Positions 16,678-25,549 of a stretch of DNA of 64,000 nucleotides are shown here, piece after piece; position 1 is the first letter of the stretch, and every line of letters begins with the position of its first letter. The notes under the pieces are model-generated. The model made no database searches. It was not told where the DNA came from and saw only the letters and a program-made list of their open reading frames with translations. Made by a program: the position numbers and the translations under genes. The stretch covers positions 1-64,000 of the forward strand of contig CAZSQM010000003.1 of NCBI GenBank assembly GCA_964609025.1, given 5' to 3'. The DNA is from SIG307 sp964609025 (GTDB lineage Bacteria > Bacillota > Clostridia > Lachnospirales > Lachnospiraceae).

Positions 16678-17478
16678 ATGGAAAAGATTCGTGTTCTTAC
16701 AGTAGATGACAATGTTCGGATATTGGAGCTTTATGATGAACTTTTAAAGAATGATACCGCAGTGGATCATGTCGGAAGAGCAGAGGATGGCATGGAAGCC
16801 GTCAGAAAAATCAAGGAATTGCAGCCGGATGTAGTATTGCTCGATATTATTATGCCGAAATTGGACGGAATCGGTGTGCTGGAACAGATACGGAAGGATA
16901 CGGAATTAAAGAAGCAGCCTCATGTGATTGTAGTGACGGCAATCGGTCAGGAGCGTGTGACGGAAAGTGTTTTTGCCCTCGGCGCAAGCTACTATATCAT
17001 GAAGCCCTTTGACAGCGCGGTGATTATGCAGCGGATTCATCAGGTTATGGGAATCAGCAGCATCTGCGGTGTGGAGCATGGACGTCTGCTCGGACAAGAA
17101 ATCAAAGGGCAGAATGCAAACCATCTGGAACTCGACGTTACGGACATCATACATGAAATCGGTGTTCCGGCGCATATCAAAGGCTATCAATATCTGCGTG
17201 ACGCGATTATGATGTCGGTGGATAATTCGGAGATGCTTAATTCCATTACGAAGATGCTTTATCCGTCTATCGCAAAGCGTCATAAAACCACACCGAGCCG
17301 CGTAGAGCGCGCAATCCGTCATGCGATTGAGGTGGCGTGGAGCAGGGGAAAGACCGATACCATAGACGCACTGTTCGGCTATACGGTGGCCGGCGGAAAA
17401 GGAAAGCCGACCAACTCGGAGTTTGTGGCGCTGATTGCGGATAAAATCCGTCTGGAGTATAAGCTGCGGACACAGTAG
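16678..17478 (+). CDS. spo0A: Spo0A, master regulator of sporulation
   Basis: A 266-residue response regulator. Receiver domain 1-125 has the acidic pocket VDD, phospho-acceptor Asp56 in LLDIIMPKLDG, the conserved Thr in VVTAIG and Lys in IMKPFD. The C-terminal Spo0A_C domain (about 150-266) carries the recognition helix region TTPSRVERAIRHAIEVAW, which binds TGTCGAA boxes. Length and sequence are canonical. Its stop codon TAG shares its last base with the 7-bp repeat flanking the downstream foldback element. Confidence 0.98.
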   Translation: MEKIRVLTVDDNVRILELYDELLKNDTAVDHVGRAEDGMEAVRKIKELQPDVVLLDIIMPKLDGIGVLEQIRKDTELKKQPHVIVVTAIGQERVTESVFALGASYYIMKPFDSAVIMQRIHQVMGISSICGVEHGRLLGQEIKGQNANHLELDVTDIIHEIGVPAHIKGYQYLRDAIMMSVDNSEMLNSITKMLYPSIAKRHKTTPSRVERAIRHAIEVAWSRGKTDTIDALFGYTVAGGKGKPTNSEFVALIADKIRLEYKLRTQ

Positions 17479-17484
17479 AACGAG
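17478..17484 (+). repeat. 7-bp direct repeat, left flank of the foldback element
   Basis: GAACGAG, repeated exactly at 17873-17879 on the other side of the inverted-repeat element. Consistent with a target-site duplication. Confidence 0.6.
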
Positions 17485-17872
17485 TGTTACTTTTCACGGG
17501 GGGCGGGGAAACAAAGACAGAATAGGGGACTGTCACAAAAGCAAGCTTCCACTCTTGCAAGCGGGGACGCTTTCTTATTACCGCAGGGGAACTTTGCACT
17601 TTATTTTTGCAAGCGCAACGCTCCGTCAAACTTCCTCTAAGAACCGCTAAAACGCTCGGATGCGGCCTCGCGCTTAAGCGGTTTTAAGAGGTGATTTTGA
17701 CTGCGCTAAGGGCGCGGTCCTTCGGACAAATGCAAAAATAAAGTGTAAAGTTTCCGCCGCGGTTAGGACGGCATTCTCATCCGCTTGCAAGAGTCCGCCA
17801 CGCAAAAGGCGTCCGGCTTTTGTGACAGCTCATCGCTCCGTCTTTGTTTCCCCGCCCCCTGTGAAAAGTGAC
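17485..17872. mobile_element. foldback (MITE-like) inverted-repeat element, non-coding
   Basis: The whole 388-bp segment folds on itself. Outer arms 17486-17518 and 17840-17872 match at 31 of 33 positions in inverted orientation. Matching inner blocks are 17530-17542 with 17815-17827, 17551-17564 with 17781-17794, 17590-17611 with 17731-17752 (one mismatch), and about 17625-17654 with 17670-17700. The apex is near 17655-17669. No convincing gene lies inside. The 7-bp direct repeats at both ends suggest insertion by transposition. It could instead be a long structured RNA. It fills most of the 502-bp spo0A-glgA gap. Confidence 0.7.
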
Positions 17873-17879
17873 GAACGAG
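17873..17879 (+). repeat. 7-bp direct repeat, right flank of the foldback element
   Basis: GAACGAG, identical to 17478-17484. Confidence 0.6.
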
Positions 17880-17910
17880 CCGGAGGCGATAAACGATTCC
17901 GAGAAAGTGC

Positions 17911-17939
17911 TTTTCAAACAGGGGAAAATATGGTATACT
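17911..17939 (+). promoter_or_regulatory. glgA promoter
   Basis: TTTTCA (17911-17916), a 17-bp spacer and TATACT (17934-17939), 41 bp before the GTG start of glgA. It lies just outside the foldback element, so the insertion did not remove it. Confidence 0.6.
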
Positions 17940-17980
17940 AAACTATATGAAGTTAGTTACTATACGCGAGGAGGAGAACC

Positions 17981-19426
17981 GTGAAAAATATATTATTTGT
18001 TGCTTCTGAGTGTGTTCCCTTTATTAAAACGGGCGGGCTTGCCGATGTTGTAGGCGCCCTGCCGAAGTATCTTAACAAGGAACGTTATGATGTGCGTGTC
18101 ATGATTCCGAACTATTTGGCGATTCCGGCAAAGTTCAAGGAGAAGATGCGGTACAAGACACATTTTTATATGAAATTAAGCTGGCGCAGCCAGTATGTCG
18201 GTATTATGGAAACGGTAGTGGACGGGATTACCTTTTATTTTATCGACAATGAGTATTATTTCGCAGGCGATAAGCCTTACGGCAATATCTACGAGGATAT
18301 CGAAAAGTTCGCGTTTTTCTGCCGTGCGGCGCTGTCGGCGCTGCCGCAGCTCGGGTTCCGACCGGATTTGATTCACTGCAACGACTGGCAGACCGGTTTG
18401 ATTCCGGTGTATCTGCATGACAGCTTTCAGCAGGGGGATTTTTACCGCGGCATCAAGACCATTATGACGATTCATAACCTGAAGTTCCAGGGGGTATGGG
18501 ATAAGAAGACCGTGCAGGATATTACGGGACTGTCTTCCTACTATTTTGCACCGGATAAGCTGGAGGCTTACGGAGATGCGAACTACCTAAAGGGCGGCAT
18601 TGTCTATGCGGATTATGTTACCACCGTGAGCGATACTTACGCCAAAGAGATTAAGTCCGCATTTTACGGAGAGGGGCTGGACGGCTTGATGCGTGCCCGT
18701 TCCAACTGTCTGTGCGGTATTGTAAACGGCATTGATTACGAAGAGTACAACCCGGAAACCGACCCGTATCTTGTGCAGAACTACAATGCGGTAACTTTCC
18801 GGAAGGAGAAGGTAAAGAATAAGCTTGCGTTGCAGGAGGAGCTTGATCTGGAGCGGGACGGAAAGCGTTTTATGATCGGAATTGTTTCCCGTCTGACCGA
18901 CCAGAAGGGGCTTGACCTTGTTGAATGCGTGCTGGAAGAGCTTTGTGATACGGATACCCAGCTGGTTATTTTAGGAACCGGCGACCCGAAGTATGAGAAC
19001 CTGTTCCGTCATTACGAGTGGAAGTATCACGGAAGGGTGTCGGCCAACATTTACTACAACAACGAAAGAGCGCATAAGATTTATGCGGCGGCGGATGCGT
19101 TTTTGATGCCGTCCCTGTTTGAACCGTGCGGATTAAGCCAGTTAATCAGCCTTCGCTACGGTACGGTTCCGATTGTCAGAGAAACCGGCGGACTGCGGGA
19201 TACGGTTGTACCGTACAATGAATATGAAAGCACCGGTACGGGCTTTAGTTTTGCGAATTATAACGCTCACGAGATGCTTTCTATGGTGCGCTACGCAAAG
19301 TATATCTATTACAATAAAAAGAGAGAGTGGAACAAGTTAGTGGACCGCGGAATGGCAACAGACTTTTCGTGGACGGCTTCTGCAAAGAAGTACGAGGATT
19401 TGTATCGGAATCTGCTCGGAGAATAG
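17981..19426 (+). CDS. glgA: glycogen (starch) synthase, GT5 family
   Basis: A 481-residue GT-B enzyme that adds glucose from ADP-glucose to alpha-1,4-glucan. The N-terminal signature KTGGLADVVGALPK contains the substrate-binding Lys. HCNDWQTGLIPVYLH and the C-terminal PSLFEPCGLSQLISLRYGT (donor site with conserved Glu) are present. Length is typical (about 475-490). The GTG start at 17981 has GGAGG 7 bp before it. It stands alone here: no glgC, glgD, glgB or glgP is nearby. Confidence 0.97.
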   Translation: MKNILFVASECVPFIKTGGLADVVGALPKYLNKERYDVRVMIPNYLAIPAKFKEKMRYKTHFYMKLSWRSQYVGIMETVVDGITFYFIDNEYYFAGDKPYGNIYEDIEKFAFFCRAALSALPQLGFRPDLIHCNDWQTGLIPVYLHDSFQQGDFYRGIKTIMTIHNLKFQGVWDKKTVQDITGLSSYYFAPDKLEAYGDANYLKGGIVYADYVTTVSDTYAKEIKSAFYGEGLDGLMRARSNCLCGIVNGIDYEEYNPETDPYLVQNYNAVTFRKEKVKNKLALQEELDLERDGKRFMIGIVSRLTDQKGLDLVECVLEELCDTDTQLVILGTGDPKYENLFRHYEWKYHGRVSANIYYNNERAHKIYAAADAFLMPSLFEPCGLSQLISLRYGTVPIVRETGGLRDTVVPYNEYESTGTGFSFANYNAHEMLSMVRYAKYIYYNKKREWNKLVDRGMATDFSWTASAKKYEDLYRNLLGE

Positions 19427-19434
19427 AACTGACG

Positions 19435-19470
19435 GCCCATTTTGGACAGCTGTGCCCAAAATGGGCTTTT
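19435..19470 (+). terminator. intrinsic terminator after glgA
   Basis: GCCCATTTTGG pairs with CCAAAATGGGC across a short loop, followed by TTTT, starting about 10 bp after the glgA stop. Confidence 0.8.
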
Positions 19471-19537
19471 GTCAGTGGAAGAGAAGCAGACGACGGATTG
19501 GATGGAAAAGAAAAAAGGGTTTGGAAAGGAGAAGTTT

Positions 19538-21040
19538 ATGCAATTAAGAGAATTGCTGAAAGAGCTGTTTGCTGAGGGGTTGGTTTTGGACATACAGGGT
19601 TCGGATGAGCTTGAGGTTACGGAACTGGTATACGATTCCAGAAAGGCAGTACCGTCCGGCAGTGCCTTTGTGTGTATTTCCGGCGCGGTGAATGACGGAC
19701 ATCAATATGCGGAGGCGGCGGTTCAGGCAGGAGCGTCGGTGATTGTGGCGGAAAAGGAACTGAGTCTGCCGGAAGCTGTGACCTTGGTCCGGGTGCAGGA
19801 TACCCGAAAGGCCCTGGCCTTTCTGTCCGCGGCATGGTTCGGACATCCGGCAAGAGAACTGACAACGATTGGAATTACCGGAACAAAGGGAAAAACGACA
19901 ACCGCTTATATGGTGCATCACATTTTGGAGTCGGTCGGTATAAAAGCAGGTCTTGTCGGGACCGTGGAAGTAAAGAACGGTGCGGAAACGATTCCCGCGA
20001 ACAATACAACGCCGGAGTCCTATCTTTTGCAGAAATATTTCCGGGAGATGGCAGATAACGGCTGCCGTGCCGTTGTAATGGAAGTATCCTCCCAGGGACT
20101 GAAGCTTTCCAGAGTAGCCGGTTTTACGTTTGATTACGGGATTTTCACAAATTTGGAGCCGGATCATATCGGGCCGAACGAGCATGCGGATTTTGAGGAA
20201 TATGCTGCGTGTAAGGCGCTGTTGTTCCGGCAGTGCCGGTTCGGAATTTTAAATGCGGATGACCCGCACATGGAGCGGATGTTACGGAATCATACCTGCG
20301 AGGTCATGACCTACGGCTGTAACGAAGGGGCGGATTTGCGCGCGACGGAAATCGATTTGCACCGGACGGACGGGAAGCTGATGGTTTCTTATCGGACGGA
20401 GGGGGCGCTGTCGGCAAGGTTTGCCGTTCCGATTCCGGGAATGTTTTCGGTATACAATTCGCTGACAGCGGTTGCTGTTTGTATGCGGCAGCAGGTTCCG
20501 GTGGAAGTGATGCAGCGCGCTCTTTCGGAGGTGCAGGTAAAAGGACGGCTGGAAACGATTCCTGTTTCTCCGAAATTTTCACTGATGATAGATTACGCGC
20601 ATAATGCGATGAGCTTAAAGAGCCTGCTCACAGCCTTGAAGGAGTATGAACCGAAACGTCTGGTTTGCTTGTTCGGCTGCGGCGGAAACCGTTCCCGAGA
20701 CCGGCGGTTTGAAATGGGAGAGATTTCTTCCCGTTATGCGGATTTGACGATTGTGACGTCCGATAATCCGCGCTTCGAAAAGCCAGAAGCGATTATTGAG
20801 GATATTTTATGCGGCGTTAAAAAGGCAGACGGCGCGTATGTTACGATACCGGACCGGAAAGAGGCAATCCGCTATGCGATTGCAAACGCCCGGGAGGACG
20901 ATGTGATTGTGCTTGCCGGAAAGGGGCACGAGGATTATCAGGAAATCTGCGGGGTAAAGCATCCGATGGATGAACGGGTGTTAATCCGGGAGATTTTGGA
21001 GGAGTTTACGGACGAGGAGCGCGCGGCACTGGGAATTTAA
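19538..21040 (+). CDS. murE: UDP-MurNAc-L-Ala-D-Glu:meso-DAP ligase MurE
   Basis: A 500-residue Mur ligase that adds the third stem-peptide residue. The N-terminal UDP-binding domain has VYDSRKAVPSGSAFVCISG. The P-loop GTKGKTTTAYM (about 118-128) and a central NTTPES region follow. The C-terminal TSDNPRFE carries DNPR, the signature for meso-diaminopimelate specificity. A longer frame opens at 19442, but ATG 19538 with AAAGGAG 7 bp upstream gives the standard N-terminus. It lies apart from the dcw cluster further downstream. Confidence 0.95.
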   Translation: MQLRELLKELFAEGLVLDIQGSDELEVTELVYDSRKAVPSGSAFVCISGAVNDGHQYAEAAVQAGASVIVAEKELSLPEAVTLVRVQDTRKALAFLSAAWFGHPARELTTIGITGTKGKTTTAYMVHHILESVGIKAGLVGTVEVKNGAETIPANNTTPESYLLQKYFREMADNGCRAVVMEVSSQGLKLSRVAGFTFDYGIFTNLEPDHIGPNEHADFEEYAACKALLFRQCRFGILNADDPHMERMLRNHTCEVMTYGCNEGADLRATEIDLHRTDGKLMVSYRTEGALSARFAVPIPGMFSVYNSLTAVAVCMRQQVPVEVMQRALSEVQVKGRLETIPVSPKFSLMIDYAHNAMSLKSLLTALKEYEPKRLVCLFGCGGNRSRDRRFEMGEISSRYADLTIVTSDNPRFEKPEAIIEDILCGVKKADGAYVTIPDRKEAIRYAIANAREDDVIVLAGKGHEDYQEICGVKHPMDERVLIREILEEFTDEERAALGI

Positions 21041-21129
21041 GACGCGGCGGCCAGGGAGAATGCTGACAGCAGACGCAGCGTTTTTGCCGTGCCGGTACGG
21101 AAAAGCAGAAGAAGGAGGAAACGGAAGCA

Positions 21130-23364
21130 ATGCGGTATGCCGATGTAATTGTAGACATTTCGCTGGAAAAACTGGATAAAACCTATCAATACGCCATTCC
21201 GGATTCTCTCCTTGCAAAAGCGGTCATCGGAGCAAAGGTGGAGGTACCTTTCGGCGGCGGAAACCGGAGGGTGGAGGGATACATTATCGATACCTCGGAA
21301 ACGCCTGTATTTGACCCGGCACGCACAAAAGAAATTGCGTCGGTGGTGCAGGGGGCGGTTTCGCTGGAACGGCGGTTTATTGCGCTGGCATACTGGATGA
21401 AGGAGCATTTCGGCGGAACGATGAACGAGGCGTTAAAAACCGTGCTTCCGGTAAAACAGGCGGTCAGAGAAGTAAAAAAACGGACGCTTGTGCTTACGGC
21501 GGATGAGGCACGATTTACGGAGTATTATAACACGGCGGTGAAACGGAAATTTCAGGCGCGGGTTCGCCTGTTGGAAGAACTGCGGGACAAATCGGAGGCG
21601 GATTACGGGGAAACGCTGCAAAAGCTCGATATTTCCGCGGCAACGGTAGAAGCCGTATGCCGCGACGGGATTCTTACCGTACGGGAGGAAACAAAGTACC
21701 GTAACACCGCAAAAGGGGTGCGAACCGTAAAACGCCCGGAGCTAAACGAGGAGCAGAAGAAAGCGGCAGAGGCGGTATGGCAGGATTACTGCGGGGGAAA
21801 GCGGGGAACCTATCTGTTGTTCGGTGTAACCGGAAGCGGAAAGACCGAAGTGTATCTGGAGCTTATCGAACGGGTTATTGAACAGGGCAAACAGGCCATT
21901 ATGCTGATTCCGGAAATTTCCCTTACCTTTCAGACGGTACGGCGGTTTTATGAGCGGTTCGGCGAGCGGGTTTCGGTATTGCATTCAAGACTTTCCGCGG
22001 GAGAGCGGTACGACCAGTATGTGCGTGCAAGGCAGGGAGAAATCGATGTGATGATCGGACCGCGTTCGGCGTTGTTTACGCCGTTTGAACGGCTCGGACT
22101 GATTATTATCGACGAGGAGCAGGAGGGGGCTTATAAAAGCGAAGCAACGCCCCGGTATCATGCGAGGGAAACGGCGGAGTATCTTGCGGAACTTACCGGT
22201 GCTTCGCTGTTGCTTGGTTCCGCCACCCCGTCGTTAGAAGCCTATTCCCGGGCAATGGCGGGCGAATACCGGCTGCTGACTCTTACAAAGCGCGCGAAGG
22301 AAGCACGGATGCCCCATGTGGAGATTGTGGATTTACGGGAGGAACTGCGGGCGGGAAACCGTTCCATGTTCAGCCGGAAATTAAAAGAACAGATGCGGGA
22401 ACGGCTTGCCAAAGGGGAGCAGGTTATGTTATTTTTAAATAGACGCGGATATGCGGGAACCGTTTCATGCCGCGCCTGCGGTGAGGGAATGAAATGTCCG
22501 CACTGCGATGTTTCTCTGACGTTTCATAAGGGCGGGACGCTTTTATGCCATTACTGCGGCTATGAAACAAAGCAGCCGAAGCTTTGTCCGGCCTGCGGTT
22601 CCAAATATATCGGACTGTTCGGGACCGGCACCCAGAAGGTGGAGGAAGCCGTGCTACGGGAGTTTCCGGGAGTAAAGGTCCTTCGTATGGACGCCGATAC
22701 GACGAAACGAAAAGGCGGGCATGACAAGATTATAGAGGAGTTTGTACAAGGGGAAGCACAGGTTTTAATCGGCACCCAGATGATTGTGAAAGGGCATGAT
22801 TTTCCGTGGGTGACGCTTGTGGGGATTATTGCCGCGGACTTATCCCTTTATGCGGGGGATTACCGCGCGGCGGAGCGGACGTTTTGCCTGCTTGCACAGG
22901 CGGCGGGCAGGGCGGGACGCGACCGGCTTTCGGGCGAGGTTGTCATTCAGACCTATCAGCCGGAGCATTATAGTATCGTTGCGGCGGCGACCGAAGATTA
23001 TGAATCGTTTTACCGGCAGGAGATGGCGTACCGGAGGCTGTTAAAGTATCCTCCGGCGGCGCATATTCTGGCGATTCTGGTACAGTCGGAGGCAGAGGAA
23101 GCTGCAAAGCAGGGAGCAAAACGGCTGGCGGATGCGGTCGGCGCCGTGCTTTTGCCGGAGGAAACGTACGGTACAATCATCGGACCGGCGCCGGCAGGGC
23201 TTGCCAGAGCAAACGATTTGTACCGGTATGTGGTTTATGTGAAAGCCGTGCAGTATGAGCGTTTGATGCAGTTGCACCGCGTTGCGGCGGAGGAGAAAAA
23301 GTTGACAGAAGCGGCAATTAAGTGTAATATACAGTTTGACTTTAATCCATTCAACGGTTATTGA
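21130..23364 (+). CDS. priA: primosomal replication restart helicase PriA
   Basis: A 744-residue SF2 helicase that reloads the replisome at stalled forks. An N-terminal 3'-fork-binding domain (about 1-110) is followed by Walker A GVTGSGKTEVYL, Walker B IIIDEEQEGAY (DEEQ instead of DEEH, seen in many PriA), a GSATPSLEAY motif and the zinc-binding segment with CRACGEGMKCPHC and CHYCGY and CPACGSKY. The helicase C-terminal domain has GTQMIVKGHDFPWVTLVG and QAAGRAGR. AGAAGGAGG precedes the ATG. First gene of a dense run with def and fmt. Confidence 0.96.
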   Translation: MRYADVIVDISLEKLDKTYQYAIPDSLLAKAVIGAKVEVPFGGGNRRVEGYIIDTSETPVFDPARTKEIASVVQGAVSLERRFIALAYWMKEHFGGTMNEALKTVLPVKQAVREVKKRTLVLTADEARFTEYYNTAVKRKFQARVRLLEELRDKSEADYGETLQKLDISAATVEAVCRDGILTVREETKYRNTAKGVRTVKRPELNEEQKKAAEAVWQDYCGGKRGTYLLFGVTGSGKTEVYLELIERVIEQGKQAIMLIPEISLTFQTVRRFYERFGERVSVLHSRLSAGERYDQYVRARQGEIDVMIGPRSALFTPFERLGLIIIDEEQEGAYKSEATPRYHARETAEYLAELTGASLLLGSATPSLEAYSRAMAGEYRLLTLTKRAKEARMPHVEIVDLREELRAGNRSMFSRKLKEQMRERLAKGEQVMLFLNRRGYAGTVSCRACGEGMKCPHCDVSLTFHKGGTLLCHYCGYETKQPKLCPACGSKYIGLFGTGTQKVEEAVLREFPGVKVLRMDADTTKRKGGHDKIIEEFVQGEAQVLIGTQMIVKGHDFPWVTLVGIIAADLSLYAGDYRAAERTFCLLAQAAGRAGRDRLSGEVVIQTYQPEHYSIVAAATEDYESFYRQEMAYRRLLKYPPAAHILAILVQSEAEEAAKQGAKRLADAVGAVLLPEETYGTIIGPAPAGLARANDLYRYVVYVKAVQYERLMQLHRVAAEEKKLTEAAIKCNIQFDFNPFNGY

Positions 23365-23382
23365 TAACAGGAGGATAAGACA

Positions 23383-23859
23383 ATGGCATTAAGAAAAATC
23401 AGAACGTTAGGGGACCCGGTATTGCAGAAGGTTTCCAAGCCGGTAACGGAAGTGAATGACAAAATAAGAGAATTAGTCCATGATATGTTGGAAACAATGT
23501 ATGTAGCGAACGGCGTGGGACTTGCGGCTCCGCAGGTCGGCGTCTTAAAAAGAATTGTAGTAATTGACGTGACGGCAGAGGGAAACCAGCCGATTGTGAT
23601 GATTAATCCGGAGGTGGTTTCCGCCTCGGGCAGCCAGACCGGCGACGAGGGGTGTTTAAGCGTTCCGGGGAAGGCGGGCGTCGTTACCAGACCGAATGAG
23701 GTTACGGTACGGGCATATGACCTGAATATGAAGCCTTTTGAGGTACAGGGAACCGAGCTTTTAGCACGGGCTTTCTGCCATGAAATCGATCATCTGGACG
23801 GCATCGTTTATGTGGAAAAGGTGGAAGGTAAGCTGCACGATGTCGGAGCAGAGGAGTAA
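23383..23859 (+). CDS. def: peptide deformylase
   Basis: A 158-residue metalloenzyme that removes the N-formyl group from nascent proteins. All three family motifs are present: GVGLAAPQVG, EGCLSVPG (metal Cys) and HEIDHLDG (metal His pair with catalytic Glu). Length is typical. ACAGGAGG lies before ATG 23383. It sits 15 bp before fmt, the enzyme that supplies formyl-Met-tRNA, a very common pairing. Confidence 0.97.
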   Translation: MALRKIRTLGDPVLQKVSKPVTEVNDKIRELVHDMLETMYVANGVGLAAPQVGVLKRIVVIDVTAEGNQPIVMINPEVVSASGSQTGDEGCLSVPGKAGVVTRPNEVTVRAYDLNMKPFEVQGTELLARAFCHEIDHLDGIVYVEKVEGKLHDVGAEE

Positions 23860-23874
23860 CAGGAGGAAGGACAT

Positions 23875-24810
23875 ATGAGAGCGGTCTTTATGGGAACGCC
23901 GGAAATTGCGGCAGAGGTGTTAAAAAGCCTGCTTTTGTCAAAACACGAGATTGTTGCGGTAGTGACGCAGCCGGACCGCCCGAAGGGGCGTGGCAAGGAG
24001 CTTGCGAAATCTCCGGTTAAGATACTGGCGGAGGAACATGGTATCACAGTGCTTCAGCCGGAAAAGGTGAAGGCGCCGGAATCCGTGGCGCAGTTAAAAA
24101 AGCTGAATCCGGATGTTATTCTGGTGGCGGCGTTCGGACAGATTTTGTCCAAAGAAATTTTAGAGTTTCCGAAATACGGCTGTCTGAATGTGCATGCCTC
24201 ACTTCTTCCGGAATACCGGGGAGCGGCGCCGATTCAGTGGGCAATCATTGACGGAAAAGAAAAAACCGGCATTACGATTATGCGGATGGACGAGGGTGTG
24301 GATACCGGAGATATGATATGCCGGAAGGAAATTCCGATTGCGCCGGAGGAAACCGGCGGAAGTCTTCATGATAAACTGGCGGCGGCAGGCGGACCGCTTT
24401 TGCTTGAAGCGATGCAGCAGGTGGAAGACAAAACTGCGGTTTATACGCCGCAGAACCATGAGGCGCATACCTATGCCAAGATGCTCCGCAAGGAAATGGG
24501 AAAACTGGATTTTACCGCTTCCGCAGAGTATCTGGAGCGCTTAATCCGCGGTCTGAACCCGTGGCCGAGCGCGTATACCTACTGGCAGGGAAAGACATTA
24601 AAGTTCTGGAGCGCGGCTGTTTCCTATGACCGGTTTGACGCCTGCCCATGCGGCACTTTGGTATCGGTAGAGGACGGAATGCTCTGGATTATGACCGGAA
24701 ACGGCATTTTAAAGGTACGGGAGCTTCAGCCGGAGGGAAAGCGCCGGATGACAACGGAGGAGTTTTTACGGGGCTATCCGCTTACGCCGGGATTGGTGTT
24801 CGGAAGCTAA
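23875..24810 (+). CDS. fmt: methionyl-tRNA formyltransferase
   Basis: A 311-residue enzyme that formylates initiator Met-tRNA using 10-formyl-tetrahydrofolate. The N-terminal Rossmann domain begins MRAVFMGTPEIAAEVL. The catalytic site includes LNVHASLLPEYRGAAPIQWA and the Asp in DEGVDTGDM. The C-terminal domain (about 205-311) binds tRNA. AGGAGG lies before the ATG and length is normal. Confidence 0.97.
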   Translation: MRAVFMGTPEIAAEVLKSLLLSKHEIVAVVTQPDRPKGRGKELAKSPVKILAEEHGITVLQPEKVKAPESVAQLKKLNPDVILVAAFGQILSKEILEFPKYGCLNVHASLLPEYRGAAPIQWAIIDGKEKTGITIMRMDEGVDTGDMICRKEIPIAPEETGGSLHDKLAAAGGPLLLEAMQQVEDKTAVYTPQNHEAHTYAKMLRKEMGKLDFTASAEYLERLIRGLNPWPSAYTYWQGKTLKFWSAAVSYDRFDACPCGTLVSVEDGMLWIMTGNGILKVRELQPEGKRRMTTEEFLRGYPLTPGLVFGS

Positions 24811-24862
24811 GCGGCAGGTACTTTTGAAACAATGACAGAAAAGAGAAACGGAGGGAACGGAA

Positions 24863-25546
24863 ATGTATTACGATTGGACCTATCTTTTAGTAGTAATCGG
24901 TGCACTGCTTTCCCTGTGGGCTTCCGCAGGAGTTAAGAGCACTTATTCCAGGTATTCGAAGGTGGCTTCAAACCGCGGAATCACTGCGGTGGAAGCGGCA
25001 GAGCGAATTTTACACGGCGCGGGTATTGTCGATGTAAAAATCGAGAGAGTGCCGGGCAGTTTAACCGACCATTATGATTCTTCCGCAAAGACGCTGCGGC
25101 TTTCCGATTCGGTTTATAACAGTACCTCGATTGCGGCAATCGGCGTGGCCGCACATGAGTGCGGACATGCGATTCAGGACAGTGAGGAGTATGTGCCGCT
25201 TCGTCTGAGGCATTTTCTGGTTCCGATAGTGAACTTCGGAAATAAGCTTTCCATGCCGCTTTTTATCCTCGGACTGATTTTTGGTCTGTATGACAGTCTG
25301 GTGCCGATTGGAATCTTTTTGTTTTCTTTTGCGGTTTTGTTTCAGTTTGTAACATTGCCGGTGGAGTTTAATGCTTCCTCCCGTGCGGTGGCTATTTTAG
25401 GCGACAGCGGGATGGTGGGGAGTGAGGAACTGCCGAAGGTAAAGAAGGTACTGCGGGCGGCTGCCTATACCTATCTTGCCGCAGCTGCCGCATCGGCGCT
25501 GCAGTTGCTACGGCTTCTGTTAATTGCGCGCAGAAGGAGAGATTAG
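24863..25546 (+). CDS. YugP-like membrane zinc metallopeptidase
   Basis: A 227-residue protein of the neutral zinc metallopeptidase family (Zn_peptidase_2). It has an N-terminal membrane helix (about 5-22), the zinc motif AAHECGHAIQDSEEY (HExxH as HECGH), then two or three more hydrophobic helices (about 123-165 and 200-220). The biological substrate is unknown. The order fmt-YugP-rsmB is common in Clostridia. GGAGGGAACGG precedes the ATG, and the stop is 3 bp before rsmB, so translational coupling is likely. Confidence 0.93.
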   Translation: MYYDWTYLLVVIGALLSLWASAGVKSTYSRYSKVASNRGITAVEAAERILHGAGIVDVKIERVPGSLTDHYDSSAKTLRLSDSVYNSTSIAAIGVAAHECGHAIQDSEEYVPLRLRHFLVPIVNFGNKLSMPLFILGLIFGLYDSLVPIGIFLFSFAVLFQFVTLPVEFNASSRAVAILGDSGMVGSEELPKVKKVLRAAAYTYLAAAAASALQLLRLLLIARRRRD

Positions 25547-25549
25547 GAA

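Noticed and set aside
17435..17650. short plus-strand frame crossing the spo0A end and the foldback element
   Set aside because: It follows the inverted-repeat sequence, has no ribosome-binding site and looks non-protein-like.
19544..20185. 213-residue minus-strand open frame
   Set aside because: Antisense shadow of murE with skewed composition and no ribosome-binding site.
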